Shown: positions 56,133 through 64,000 of the stretch, in pieces
Numbering within the stretch: the first letter of the stretch is position 1
How the letters are laid out: each line of letters begins with the position of its first letter
Source: Taklimakanibacter albus
Lineage (GTDB): Bacteria > Pseudomonadota > Alphaproteobacteria > Rhizobiales > Aestuariivirgaceae
Direction of reading: 5' to 3'
DNA: 64,000 nucleotides
NCBI RefSeq assembly: GCF_016595235.1
Contig: NZ_JAENHL010000004.1
Location: 400,343-464,342, forward strand
Notes under the pieces: generated by a model
What the model was told of the DNA's origin: nothing
The model's input: the letters and a program-made list of their open reading frames with translations, nothing else
Database searches by the model: none
Position numbers and translations under genes: made by a program

Positions 56133-58478
56133 ATGACGTCGCGTCCCATTGATCTAGGTGATTTCGAAGAGGCCCCGCCACCGCAGAAGCCGGGCGGGCT
56201 CTCTGCGCGCGCCTTGGCGGGCGCCGAAGCTCCGTATCTGAAGGGCCTCAATCCCGAGCAGCGGGCGGCGGTCGAGACGATCGACGGCCCGCTTCTGGTG
56301 CTGGCCGGCGCCGGCACCGGCAAGACCCGGGTGCTCACCACCCGCCTCGCCCATATCCTGGCCACCGGCAAGGCCTGGCCGGGGCAGATTCTGTGCGTCA
56401 CCTTCACCAACAAGGCGGCGCGCGAGATGAGGGAACGCATCGGCCACCTGATCGGCGGCGTGGTCGAGGGCATGACCTGGCTCGGCACCTTCCACGCCAT
56501 CGGGGTCAAGATCCTGCGCTCGCATGCCGAACTCGCCGGACTCAAATCCGGCTTCTCGATCCTCGACACCGACGATCAGATCCGGCTCCTGAAGCAGATC
56601 ATCGAGGCGGCCGGCATTGACGAGAAGCGCTGGCCGGCCCGCCAGCTCGCCGGGCTCATCGATAATTGGAAGAATCGCGGCCTGCTGCCGGCCCGGGTGC
56701 CCGCCGGCGAGGCGCATGCCTATGGCAATGGCCGTGGCGCCGAGCTCTACGCCGAATACCAGGCGCGGCTCAGGGTGGTGAACGCCGTCGATTTCGGTGA
56801 CCTCCTGCTCGAGGTCCTGCACATCTTCCAGGACCATCCCGACGTGCTGAAGGAATATCAGCGCCGCTTCAAATATATGCTGGTCGATGAATATCAGGAC
56901 ACCAATGTCGCCCAGTATCTGTGGCTGAGGCTCCTCGCCCAGGGCCATAAGAACATCTGCTGCGTCGGCGACGACGACCAGTCGATCTATGGCTGGCGCG
57001 GCGCCGAGATCGACAACATCCTGCGCTTCGAGAAGGATTTTCCCGGCGCCAAGGTCATCCGCCTCGAGCGCAATTACCGTTCGACCCCGCAGATTCTGGG
57101 CGCCGCCTCCGGCCTCATCGCCAAGAATGAGAGCCGCCTCGGCAAGACGCTCAGGAGCGAGCGCGACGACGGCGACATGATCACTTTGCGCTCGCATTGG
57201 GACGGCGATGAGGAAGCCCGCGCCATCGGCGAGGATATCGAGCAGCTGCAGCGCAAGGGCGAGAAGCTCAACGACATGGCGATCCTGGTGCGCGCGTCCT
57301 TCCAGATGCGCGCCTTCGAAGACCGCTTCATCACCTTGGGTGTTCCCTACCGCGTCGTCGGCGGTCCGCGCTTCTATGAACGCCAGGAAGTCCGCGACGC
57401 GCTGGCCTATCTCAAGATCACGGTATCGCCCGACAACGATCTCGCTTTCGAGCGCATCATCAATGTGCCGAAACGCGGCATCGGCGACACGTCCGTCAAG
57501 CGCATGCATGAGCATGCCCGCAAGAATGGCTACTCGCTCTACCGCGCCGCCGAGGCCGTGAGCCAGACCGACGAATTGCCCGCCAAGACGCGCACCGCCT
57601 TGCGCTCGCTCCTCGAATCTTTCGGACGCTGGCGCCAGGCGCTGCAGGGCCTGCCCCATACCGAGCTCGCCGAGATCATCCTCGATGAATCCGGCTACAC
57701 GACCATGTGGCAGAACGACAAGAGCCCGGAAGCGCAAGGCCGCCTCGAAAACCTCAAAGAGCTGGTGCGCTCGATGGGCGAGTTCGAGACCATGGAAGGA
57801 TTCCTCGAGCATATCTCCCTCGTCATGGACACCGAATCCAATGCCAGCGAGGACAAGGTCAACATCATGACCTTGCATTCCGCCAAAGGGCTCGAATTCG
57901 GCACCGTCTTCCTGCCCGGCTGGGAAGAAGGCCTGTTCCCGCATCAGCGCTCGCTCGACGAGAATGGCCGCGCCGGCCTGGAAGAAGAGCGCCGCCTCGC
58001 CTATGTCGGCATCACCCGCGCCAAGCGCCGCGCCACCATTTCCTTCGCCCAGAACCGCCGCGTCCATAATCTCTGGCAGTCGAGCCTCCCGTCGCGCTTC
58101 ATCGATGAATTGCCGGAAGCCCATGTCGAAGTGGCGCCGATGGCCAACTCCTATGGCGGCTACGGGATCGGCTCCTATGGCACCAGCCGCTTCGAGGAGC
58201 GCACCACGCCCTTCTCCAACACCTATGATACGCCGGGCTGGCAGCGCGCCCAGCGCGCCTATGCCAAGGGCGAGGCCATGCGCTCCTCGCCCCATATCAT
58301 CGAGGGCCAGCTGGTGGCGCGCGAGACCGAGGGCAAGAACATCGCCCGCGGCGCCCGCGTCTTTCACCAGAAATTCGGCTATGGCCGGGTCAGCCATGTC
58401 GACGGCAACAAGCTCACCATCGACTTCGACAAGGCGGGCGAGAAGCGCGTGCTCGATTCCTTCGTCGAACTGGCATGA
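56133..58478 (+). CDS. UvrD/PcrA-type superfamily I DNA helicase
   Basis: This 781-residue 3'-5' helicase has all motifs: LNPEQRAAVETIDGPLLVLAGAGTGKT (Q motif and Walker A, residues 39-66), VTFTNKAAREM, LVDEYQDTN, GDDDQSIYGWRGA, ERNYRSTPQIL, MTLHSAKGLEF and AYVGITRAKRR. A C-terminal tail with GARVFHQKFGYGRV is the PcrA-type Tudor-like domain that binds RNA polymerase. It acts in nucleotide excision repair and removal of stalled complexes. The ATG at 56133 lacks a Shine-Dalgarno and follows a hairpin. uvrD or pcrA are both reasonable names. Confidence 0.93.
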   Translation: MTSRPIDLGDFEEAPPPQKPGGLSARALAGAEAPYLKGLNPEQRAAVETIDGPLLVLAGAGTGKTRVLTTRLAHILATGKAWPGQILCVTFTNKAAREMRERIGHLIGGVVEGMTWLGTFHAIGVKILRSHAELAGLKSGFSILDTDDQIRLLKQIIEAAGIDEKRWPARQLAGLIDNWKNRGLLPARVPAGEAHAYGNGRGAELYAEYQARLRVVNAVDFGDLLLEVLHIFQDHPDVLKEYQRRFKYMLVDEYQDTNVAQYLWLRLLAQGHKNICCVGDDDQSIYGWRGAEIDNILRFEKDFPGAKVIRLERNYRSTPQILGAASGLIAKNESRLGKTLRSERDDGDMITLRSHWDGDEEARAIGEDIEQLQRKGEKLNDMAILVRASFQMRAFEDRFITLGVPYRVVGGPRFYERQEVRDALAYLKITVSPDNDLAFERIINVPKRGIGDTSVKRMHEHARKNGYSLYRAAEAVSQTDELPAKTRTALRSLLESFGRWRQALQGLPHTELAEIILDESGYTTMWQNDKSPEAQGRLENLKELVRSMGEFETMEGFLEHISLVMDTESNASEDKVNIMTLHSAKGLEFGTVFLPGWEEGLFPHQRSLDENGRAGLEEERRLAYVGITRAKRRATISFAQNRRVHNLWQSSLPSRFIDELPEAHVEVAPMANSYGGYGIGSYGTSRFEERTTPFSNTYDTPGWQRAQRAYAKGEAMRSSPHIIEGQLVARETEGKNIARGARVFHQKFGYGRVSHVDGNKLTIDFDKAGEKRVLDSFVELA

Positions 58479-58921
58479 TGGCCGACATCGTCGTCCGCGA
58501 GATGCGGCCGGAGGACAAGGCCGTCTGGCGCGATATGCGCGCCGCCCTCTATGGCGAGGATCCCTCGCTTCTCGGTGAGGTCGAAGGCTATTTCGCCGGC
58601 GATCCGATGATCGCCCGCGCCTTCATCGCAGAAGACGGCGGTCCGATCGGTTTTGTCGAGCTCTCCTTGCGCAACTACGCCGAGGGCTGCGACTCGTCAC
58701 CGGTCCCCTATGTCGAGGGCCTCTATGTCGCGGAAAGCGCCCGCCGGCGAAATGTCGGCCGCCTGCTGATGACTGCAGCGGAAAACTGGGCCAGGGCCAA
58801 TGGCTTCGCCGAGATGGCGAGTGATACGCAAATCGAAAACGAGGTTAGCCTCGGCGCGCACCACGCTTACGGCTTCACCGAAGTCGAGCGCATCGCCTGT
58901 CTGCGGAAGGCGCTCGATTAA
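58475..58921 (+). CDS. AAC(6')-like GNAT acetyltransferase
   Basis: This 148-residue protein resembles aminoglycoside 6'-N-acetyltransferases of the AAC(6')-I group. Shared features are EGCDSSPVPYVEGLYV near residue 69, the acetyl-CoA loop ARRRNVGRLL, EMASDTQIEN near 116, and HAYGFTEVERIACLRK at the end. That family transfers acetyl to the 6' amine of aminoglycosides, though chromosomal relatives often act on other amines. The start ATG overlaps the helicase stop (ATGATG), so expression is coupled. Whether it confers resistance cannot be told from sequence. Confidence 0.82.
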   Translation: MMADIVVREMRPEDKAVWRDMRAALYGEDPSLLGEVEGYFAGDPMIARAFIAEDGGPIGFVELSLRNYAEGCDSSPVPYVEGLYVAESARRRNVGRLLMTAAENWARANGFAEMASDTQIENEVSLGAHHAYGFTEVERIACLRKALD

Positions 58922-59445
58922 GCTCTGAGAATCCTGTCCACCACCTCTTCGGCGGTCATCTGCGACGTGTCGAGCCACAGGCCGAGACGCGGCGTCTCGC
59001 GCTCGAGCGCACCAGCCAGCACCTCGGGCGGAAAATCTACGCTGTAACCGGTCTTGTGGCGCGCCGCGTCGCGCTTGGCGAGGACGTCCGCCTTGGGGTT
59101 GAGCACCACGATCATCGGATCGAGATCGGCGAGCCGCTCAGCCACATCCTTCAAGGACACTCCAATCAATATGTCCTGATAGACGACAGCAAACCCGGCC
59201 TCGATATAGGCGCGCGCCGCGTCACAGGCGAGACGGTGGCGCAGAGCGAGTTGCGCCTTGGCCGCTTCCGACAGTACGGGCCCCATTTCGGCGGCGCCAT
59301 TGACGATCATCCGGCGGAACAGATCGCCGCGCAGATGCACCGATTTCGGCAGGCGCTCAGCGAGGAGCTGGGCGACGGTCGACTTGCCGGCCGCCATCGC
59401 CCCGGTGATGATGAAGAGCCGCTTCGGCGCCCCTTCCCTCACCAC
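58918..59445 (-). CDS. P-loop kinase, chloramphenicol-phosphotransferase-like
   Basis: This 175-residue protein has Walker A FIITGAMAAGKSTVAQLLAE (residues 10-29), then HLRGDLFRRMIVNG, and YQDILIGVSLKDVAERL near 90. It belongs to the AAA_33/CPT-like group of small-molecule kinases. The chloramphenicol 3-O-phosphotransferase of Streptomyces venezuelae has the same size and DxFLG-type motif. The actual substrate is unknown; many genomes carry such proteins without resistance. The stop overlaps the convergent AAC(6')-like gene by 4 nt, and the start lies near the autotransporter stop (7-nt overlap). Confidence 0.72.
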   Translation of the reverse strand: MVREGAPKRLFIITGAMAAGKSTVAQLLAERLPKSVHLRGDLFRRMIVNGAAEMGPVLSEAAKAQLALRHRLACDAARAYIEAGFAVVYQDILIGVSLKDVAERLADLDPMIVVLNPKADVLAKRDAARHKTGYSVDFPPEVLAGALERETPRLGLWLDTSQMTAEEVVDRILRA

Positions 59446-61868
59446 GCGACTTGCAGGCCGAGATTGCCTTCGATCGCTTCCTTCTCCTGCCCGCCGACAT
59501 CGAACGTATAATCGCCGGTGCCGAACAGGCTCACGCGGTCGGAAATCGCCGCGACGAGACCGCCGCCGACCTCGACCGCCGTGCTGCCGATCTTCGTCTT
59601 CACTTCGTCCGCATCGAAGTCGACCTCATCGGTCTTGGACGGCGAATACCAGAGATTGGCCTTGAGATAGGGCTGCCACTGCGTTCCGGCATCGCTCTCG
59701 AAGCTGCCGGTTAGGCGCGCGCCGAGGCGGCCGGTGAAGGTATCGGGTGTATCGTAATTGATGTCGGCGAAATCATCCTCGCTGTCGTCGAGATCGAGAT
59801 GCTGCCAGATGACCTGCGCCTGCGGCTCGAGCGCGATGCTTTCGCCGAGTGCGATGGGAATGCCGCCTTCGAGCGAGGCGGTGACGGCGGTGCCGTCGAG
59901 ATCTGCCGAAACGCCGCGATCCGAATTGGGCCGGCCGTCGAGAAGCGTGCCCATCAGCACGCCATCGAGATACCAGCCCGAGGCCCCGACATGGACGACA
60001 TTGGCGCCGATGCTGTAGCCATTGATCGGTGCGTCGCCCGCCTCGAAATCATCGATCGCCTGGGCGAAGCCCTCGACATCGCCCGTGATGCGGCCATAAC
60101 CGCCGAAGAGGCCGGCCGCGGTGATGCCGCCGCTCTCACTCTTCCCGCGGTAGAAATCGGCGCCGGCCTGGAAGCCGAAGGCAGCTCCTTCAAAGGACGG
60201 ATCGACGGTTCCGTCCCAGGACATGTCGAGATACTGGGCGAAGCTGCGCATCCAGAAGCGGCTGCCCTCCTGCCCGTCGCGGAACAGAGCCTGCTCGCCG
60301 CGCCGCTCGTGGAAGGTGCCGAGCATGACGGCGGTAAGCTCGCGGGCGAGCGGCGCCACGGCCGACTGGATCGCCACTTCCGGGCGGTAGAGCGGAATGG
60401 CGGGCTCCGGATCCGGCCCCTCATCGATCAGCTGCGAGCGCAGATACCAGTTATTCGCCTCATCGCCCGCCGCATTGCCCTGGAAAAGCAGATAGTCGAA
60501 GGCGCCGGCGGCGACCGGCTCCGCCAGGTGGAAAGCCGTGCCGGCGGAAGCCCCGCCCTGCTCCTCGACCACCAGAATTCCATCCGCGGTGGTCAGCGCG
60601 CCCGGTCCGCCGAAATTGCGGATCTCGAGCCCGGTGGTGCCGGTCGCCGGTGCATCGGCGAGAATCAGCCGGTCGGATGCCGAGCCATCACTCCCCAACA
60701 CCGTGTCGAGGATCACGCGCCCGCCATTGCCGGCATATTGGCCGCGGACCGTGAAGGTATCATTGGCGCCGCTGCCGCCATTGGTGAGATCGATGGCGCC
60801 GGCATTGCTGAGGCTGGCCGTGCCGGTCGGATCGAAAGCCCGAAACACCGCATTGACATTGTTGCCGACGAGCAGCCGGCTCGAGGCATCGATCGTCATC
60901 GCGCCTTGCAGGGTGCCGGCATCGCCCAGCACGATATCCTGCGTGGCGGTCACCACCGAATTGCTGGTGAGATCGGCGTTTTCCCAGTTCAGGAATTGCG
61001 CCGCCCAGCTGGCGCTCGTGTTCGAGAAAGTGAGCGTGTCGGTGCCGGTCTGCCCGTCGACAATCGTCCCACCGATGATGGCATCGGTGAGATTGCGCAA
61101 ATTGGCGCTGTCATTGGCATCGCCAAGCGTCACGCTGCCGCCGATCGTGCCGCCACCGTCCCAGGTGAAGGTATCGGTTCCCGTCCCGCTCTGCACATTG
61201 CCGCCGATGCTGCCCCCCGTGACGGTGAAGCTGTTATTACCGTTCCGGAGGTTGACCGTGCCGCCGATCGAGCCACCCGACAGAATGAGTGTGTCATTGT
61301 GCTGCTGTGCCAGCACGTCGGTGTCGATCGTGCCGCCGGACATTTTCAGGATGTTGTTGGCCTGCTCGAGATCGACGGTGCCGATCCGCCCGCCCGTCAT
61401 GGTGACGTCGTCACCAGCGAAGAACAGGCCGACGATCCGCCCACCACTGATCACGGCGACGTCGAGATCACTGCCCTGGTTGAGCGCGGCGATCTGGCCG
61501 CCCGACATGATGAACGTGTCGATGCCTGCCCCTTGATTGACGGCGCCCTGCACCGTGCCGGCGCTGATCTCCAGCGAATCCCGGCCGTCCTCCTGCTGAA
61601 TGCTGAGCGCGCCGATCGCGGCATTGCTGTCGATATTGCCGGGATCGGCGGTGATGGTCCCGCCTGTGATTTTCACGCTGTCATTGCCGGCGCCGGTATT
61701 GAAGAAGCCGGTTGGATCCGGCGCATTGCCGTCACAGACGATCGAGTCGGGCGCCGGTGTCCCGGGGAGATTCGTACAGGCTGCCTCTGCCTGTTGCGCC
61801 GCCGAAAGTCCAACGGCGATGAGACACGCTGTCGATGTCCCCATCAGCGACAAAAGTTTTAATTTCAT
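59439..61868 (-). CDS. Type V autotransporter with glycine-repeat passenger
   Basis: This 809-residue protein has a signal peptide (cleavage near AEA). The passenger, about residues 30-480, is built of short repeats such as SGGSIGG, GGTI and NDT/NNS turns, a right-handed beta-helix pattern. A C-terminal autotransporter beta-barrel of about 280 residues follows, ending with the aromatic strand NLGLQVAW. The first cysteines (ACTNLPG and IVCDG) lie near the mature start. It is likely surface-exposed and may act in adhesion. It is downstream of the divergent MFS gene region and overlaps the kinase start by 7 nt. Confidence 0.88.
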   Translation of the reverse strand: MKLKLLSLMGTSTACLIAVGLSAAQQAEAACTNLPGTPAPDSIVCDGNAPDPTGFFNTGAGNDSVKITGGTITADPGNIDSNAAIGALSIQQEDGRDSLEISAGTVQGAVNQGAGIDTFIMSGGQIAALNQGSDLDVAVISGGRIVGLFFAGDDVTMTGGRIGTVDLEQANNILKMSGGTIDTDVLAQQHNDTLILSGGSIGGTVNLRNGNNSFTVTGGSIGGNVQSGTGTDTFTWDGGGTIGGSVTLGDANDSANLRNLTDAIIGGTIVDGQTGTDTLTFSNTSASWAAQFLNWENADLTSNSVVTATQDIVLGDAGTLQGAMTIDASSRLLVGNNVNAVFRAFDPTGTASLSNAGAIDLTNGGSGANDTFTVRGQYAGNGGRVILDTVLGSDGSASDRLILADAPATGTTGLEIRNFGGPGALTTADGILVVEEQGGASAGTAFHLAEPVAAGAFDYLLFQGNAAGDEANNWYLRSQLIDEGPDPEPAIPLYRPEVAIQSAVAPLARELTAVMLGTFHERRGEQALFRDGQEGSRFWMRSFAQYLDMSWDGTVDPSFEGAAFGFQAGADFYRGKSESGGITAAGLFGGYGRITGDVEGFAQAIDDFEAGDAPINGYSIGANVVHVGASGWYLDGVLMGTLLDGRPNSDRGVSADLDGTAVTASLEGGIPIALGESIALEPQAQVIWQHLDLDDSEDDFADINYDTPDTFTGRLGARLTGSFESDAGTQWQPYLKANLWYSPSKTDEVDFDADEVKTKIGSTAVEVGGGLVAAISDRVSLFGTGDYTFDVGGQEKEAIEGNLGLQVAW

Positions 61869-62008
61869 TTGAGTCCCCACAGCCCGAAACAGAGTTACCC
61901 GAATCTATCCGCAGCCGACGCAAATGTACCAACGTCCGATGCCGCCGTCCTTAACGGAATCAATCGGCATGCGGATTAATCGTGCCAATATGAGACTTTA
62001 TCGCAACG

Positions 62009-63418
62009 TCAGGTGCTCTCGCCGACCTTGACCGCGACGCGGCCGGACACTTCTGCCCCGGCATCCTTGTCGAGCTTCAGATGCGAGAACACCGAAAGCG
62101 AACTGATGATCGCCACCGCGAAGAAGGCGAAGGAGAAATCTGCAACGGTCAAGGAAAGATCGCCTCTGAGATACTGTGCGATCTCGAGCACCGATGCCGC
62201 GCAGAAGACGCCGGTCGCCAAAGAGAGTTGCTGCGCCACGCTGTAGAAGCTCGTCGCCTTGCCCATCTCGCGCGGCGAGATGTCGGAATAGGACAGCGCA
62301 TTGAGCGCGGTGAACTGCAGCGAGCGGAAGAAGCCGCCGGCGAGCAGGACCGCCAGGATGACGAGATGCGGCGTCTCCGGCGTGAACAGTCCTTGCACGG
62401 CGAGGAAGACGGCGCTCACCAGCGCGTTGCAGACGAGCACGGTGCGGAAGCCGAAATGTTTGATGATCCGGGCCGCGGTGAACTTCATGGTGAGCGCGCC
62501 CAAGGCGGCGGCGAAAGTGAGGCTTCCCGACTGGAAGGGCGTCAGCCCGAAACCGAGCTGCAGCATCAAGGGCAAGAGAAACGGAATGGCGCCGACACCG
62601 ACGCGGAACAGATTGCCGCCCAGTGCACCCGATCGGAAGGTTGCGATCTTGAGAAGATTGAGATCGAGGATCGGATTGGCGGTACGCCTGGCATGGCGGA
62701 CATAGATCGCCGTCAGCACCGCGCCGACGACCATCAGGATCTCGGCGCCATGGGCCGGCAGCACATCACGGCCGAACACCGTCGCGCCGAAGACGAGCGA
62801 TGAAAGCCCGAGGCCCGACAGGAGAAAGCCCTTGGCGTCGAGCGGCGGCACGCCCTCCTCGCGGATATTCGGCATATAGATCGTCGCCAGCGCCAGGCCG
62901 AGCAAGCCGAACGGCACATTGATGAAGAAAATCCAGCGCCAATGGAAATAGGTTGTGATGAAGCCGCCGAGCGGCGGGCCGAAGACGGGTCCGAGCAGCG
63001 CCGGTATGGTGAGCAGCGCCAGGGCATTCACCATTTCACTCTTCGATACTGTTCGCAGAATGATGAGCCGGCCCACCGGCACCATCATGGCGCCGCCCAT
63101 GCCCTGCAGCGCCCGGGCCGCGATGAGGCCTTCGAGCGACGTCGCCAGCCCGCAGGCGATCGAGCCCAAAGTGAAGATGGCGATGGCGGCGCGGAATACA
63201 TTGCGGGCGCCGAAGCGGTCGGCGCACCAGCCGCTCACCGGAATGAAGACCGTCAGCGCCAGGAGATAGGTGGTGAAAGCGAGCTTGAGGATGACCGGAT
63301 CTTCGTGGAGATCGGCGGCGATGGCCGGCAGCGACGTCGCGATCACCGTCGAGTCGGTATTTTCCATGAACAGCGCGGAGGCGACGACGAGCGGAATGAT
63401 GCGCGGAAAAGAAGCCAT
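62009..63418 (-). CDS. MFS drug/solute exporter (EmrB/QacA type)
   Basis: This 469-residue transporter has 12 or more membrane segments and the DHA2-type motifs MENTDSTVIATSLPAIAADL (residues 20-39), GWCADRFGARNVF (motif A) and ARALQGMGGAMMVPVGRL. It should export hydrophobic or cationic compounds using the proton gradient. No regulator is adjacent. The ATG at 63418 (MASFPRI) is chosen over an upstream frame lacking family similarity. Confidence 0.9.
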   Translation of the reverse strand: MASFPRIIPLVVASALFMENTDSTVIATSLPAIAADLHEDPVILKLAFTTYLLALTVFIPVSGWCADRFGARNVFRAAIAIFTLGSIACGLATSLEGLIAARALQGMGGAMMVPVGRLIILRTVSKSEMVNALALLTIPALLGPVFGPPLGGFITTYFHWRWIFFINVPFGLLGLALATIYMPNIREEGVPPLDAKGFLLSGLGLSSLVFGATVFGRDVLPAHGAEILMVVGAVLTAIYVRHARRTANPILDLNLLKIATFRSGALGGNLFRVGVGAIPFLLPLMLQLGFGLTPFQSGSLTFAAALGALTMKFTAARIIKHFGFRTVLVCNALVSAVFLAVQGLFTPETPHLVILAVLLAGGFFRSLQFTALNALSYSDISPREMGKATSFYSVAQQLSLATGVFCAASVLEIAQYLRGDLSLTVADFSFAFFAVAIISSLSVFSHLKLDKDAGAEVSGRVAVKVGEST

Positions 63419-63544
63419 GGCGGATTTCTGGTTAGCATGTGCAGCAAATGACCAGCCACGCAATTATCGGCGGATGCCCATGCCGTTGCCGAGAATTACC
63501 CCCCAACTGCCTGATATTTATGAGTTTTTAATTTCATCTCGAGG

Positions 63545-63569
63545 GGAACTTTCAGCCATTTCCGGAGTT
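63545..63569 (+). promoter_or_regulatory. Putative sigma-EcfG (general stress) promoter
   Basis: GGAAC (63545-63549) is followed, 16 nt later, by AGTT (63566-63569). The EcfG consensus is GGAAC-N16/17-CGTT, so 8 of 9 positions match. It lies 32 nt before the start codon at 63602. Confidence 0.6.
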
Positions 63570-63601
63570 GACAGGCATCATCCATTTGATGGGAGACAAG
63601 A

Positions 63602-64000
63602 ATGGATACCAACCCTCAGTATCGCGCGAAGACGGATCCTAAGGCCGACTCGAATGTCAGCTACGAGACGGAGATTCATAACAAGGGATCTGGCAGCAGC
63701 ACCGGATGGATCATCGGTGGTTTGGTGGTCCTGGCGTTGATCGCGGCCTTCTTCATGTGGGGCGGCAGCAGCACTACGCCGCCGGCGCCGACCACGGGCA
63801 CCACGACCGAACAGCCGGCCACGCCGGCGCCCGAACAGCCCGCGACGCCGACACAACCGCAGGGCGGCACGAGCACGCAGCCTGAGGGCAGCACCCAGCA
63901 GCCTGCGGCCCCGGCCCCCGAACAGCCGGCCACGCCGACGGCGCCAGCCCCTGAGGGCGGCACCACGGGTGGTACGACCGGTCAGGGCACGACCAACCCG
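63602..64000 (+). CDS. Membrane-anchored Pro/Thr/Gln-rich protein, partial
   Basis: The first 133 codons are present and the frame runs off the window. A polar N terminus of about 39 residues (DTNPQYRAKTDPKADSNVSY) is followed by one membrane segment (WIIGGLVVLALIAAFFMWGG). A tail rich in Pro, Thr, Gln and Gly follows with TEQPATPAPEQPATP-type repeats, probably periplasmic. GGGAGAC lies upstream. An EcfG-like promoter suggests general stress control. I recognise no family; similar short stress-induced membrane proteins occur in Rhizobiales. Confidence 0.7.
   Translation, partial: MDTNPQYRAKTDPKADSNVSYETEIHNKGSGSSTGWIIGGLVVLALIAAFFMWGGSSTTPPAPTTGTTTEQPATPAPEQPATPTQPQGGTSTQPEGSTQQPAAPAPEQPATPTAPAPEGGTTGGTTGQGTTNP

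Noticed and set aside
56154-58397. 747-residue open frame antisense to the helicase gene
   Set aside because: The plus strand holds a complete helicase with every motif; the antisense product is a codon-bias shadow.
59799-61862. 687-residue open frame antisense to the autotransporter
   Set aside because: The minus strand has a signal peptide and barrel; the antisense frame has repetitive Ala/Asp/Arg/Gly content and no domain.

Overview
The window is GC-rich chromosomal DNA from an alphaproteobacterium, most likely of the Hyphomicrobiales (Rhizobiales). The evidence is a circularly permuted two-piece tmRNA gene next to an alpha-type sspB, the order thyA-folA-hflK-hflC-DUF2065-degP, the ilvH/ilvI-miaA-serB neighbourhood, an Omp25/Omp31-like porin, a sigma-EcfG-like promoter and RIME-like intergenic repeats. 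No genus can be named from sequence alone. There is no transposase, integrase, phage gene, CRISPR array, rRNA or complete tRNA. Most of the window is core or ordinary accessory chromosome.

Layout. 1-0.9 kb: the end of a gene (perhaps formamidase), an FmdB-type zinc ribbon protein, a small secreted protein and a palindromic repeat patch. 0.9-5.9 kb (minus strand): a TAXI-TRAP transporter followed by two DapF-fold proteins, one DapF-like with a substituted catalytic cysteine and one PhzF-like. 6-10.5 kb: a NUDIX protein, a trimethylamine-dehydrogenase-family flavoenzyme, an ATP-grasp protein and a hexapeptide acyltransferase. 10.5-17.9 kb: a porin, an L,D-transpeptidase, an arginase-family enzyme, DUF4893 and FUSC proteins, and an HxlR/QorB-like divergent redox pair. 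18-21.8 kb: ilvC, a FAD monooxygenase, a LysE exporter and pdxJ. 21.8-28.4 kb: a LuxR-type regulator divergent from an omega-aminotransferase-potABCD polyamine-type operon. 28.4-32.7 kb: ilvH and ilvI behind a leader-peptide attenuator, then miaA and serB. 32.7-41.9 kb: a protein of repeated Cx25C modules, then degP, DUF2065, hflC, hflK, an amine oxidase, folA, a GNAT, a CPBP protease and thyA. 42-49 kb: DUF2853, ssrA, sspB, mepA, kup, a PHP protein, fumC and two small genes. 49-55 kb: an ABC ATPase fragment, a giant AsmA protein, a D-lactate dehydrogenase-like enzyme and a thioesterase. 55.2-56.1 kb: two paralogous 60-residue proteins among nested palindromes. 56-64 kb: a UvrD/PcrA helicase, an AAC(6')-like acetyltransferase, a CPT-like kinase, an autotransporter, an MFS exporter and a partial membrane-anchored protein.

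The strongest observations are regulatory and RNA-level. One is a 17-codon ilvI leader peptide (Leu-Val-Leu-Ile-Val) ahead of an intrinsic terminator. Another is the permuted tmRNA (tag ANDNYAPAALAA) 75 bp or so upstream of the ClpXP adaptor gene sspB, which recognises such tags. The best candidates for undescribed biology are the TRAP-linked DapF-like/PhzF-like pair, the Cx25C repeat protein, and the paralogous small proteins embedded in nested palindromic repeats. None of these is proven to be a new system.
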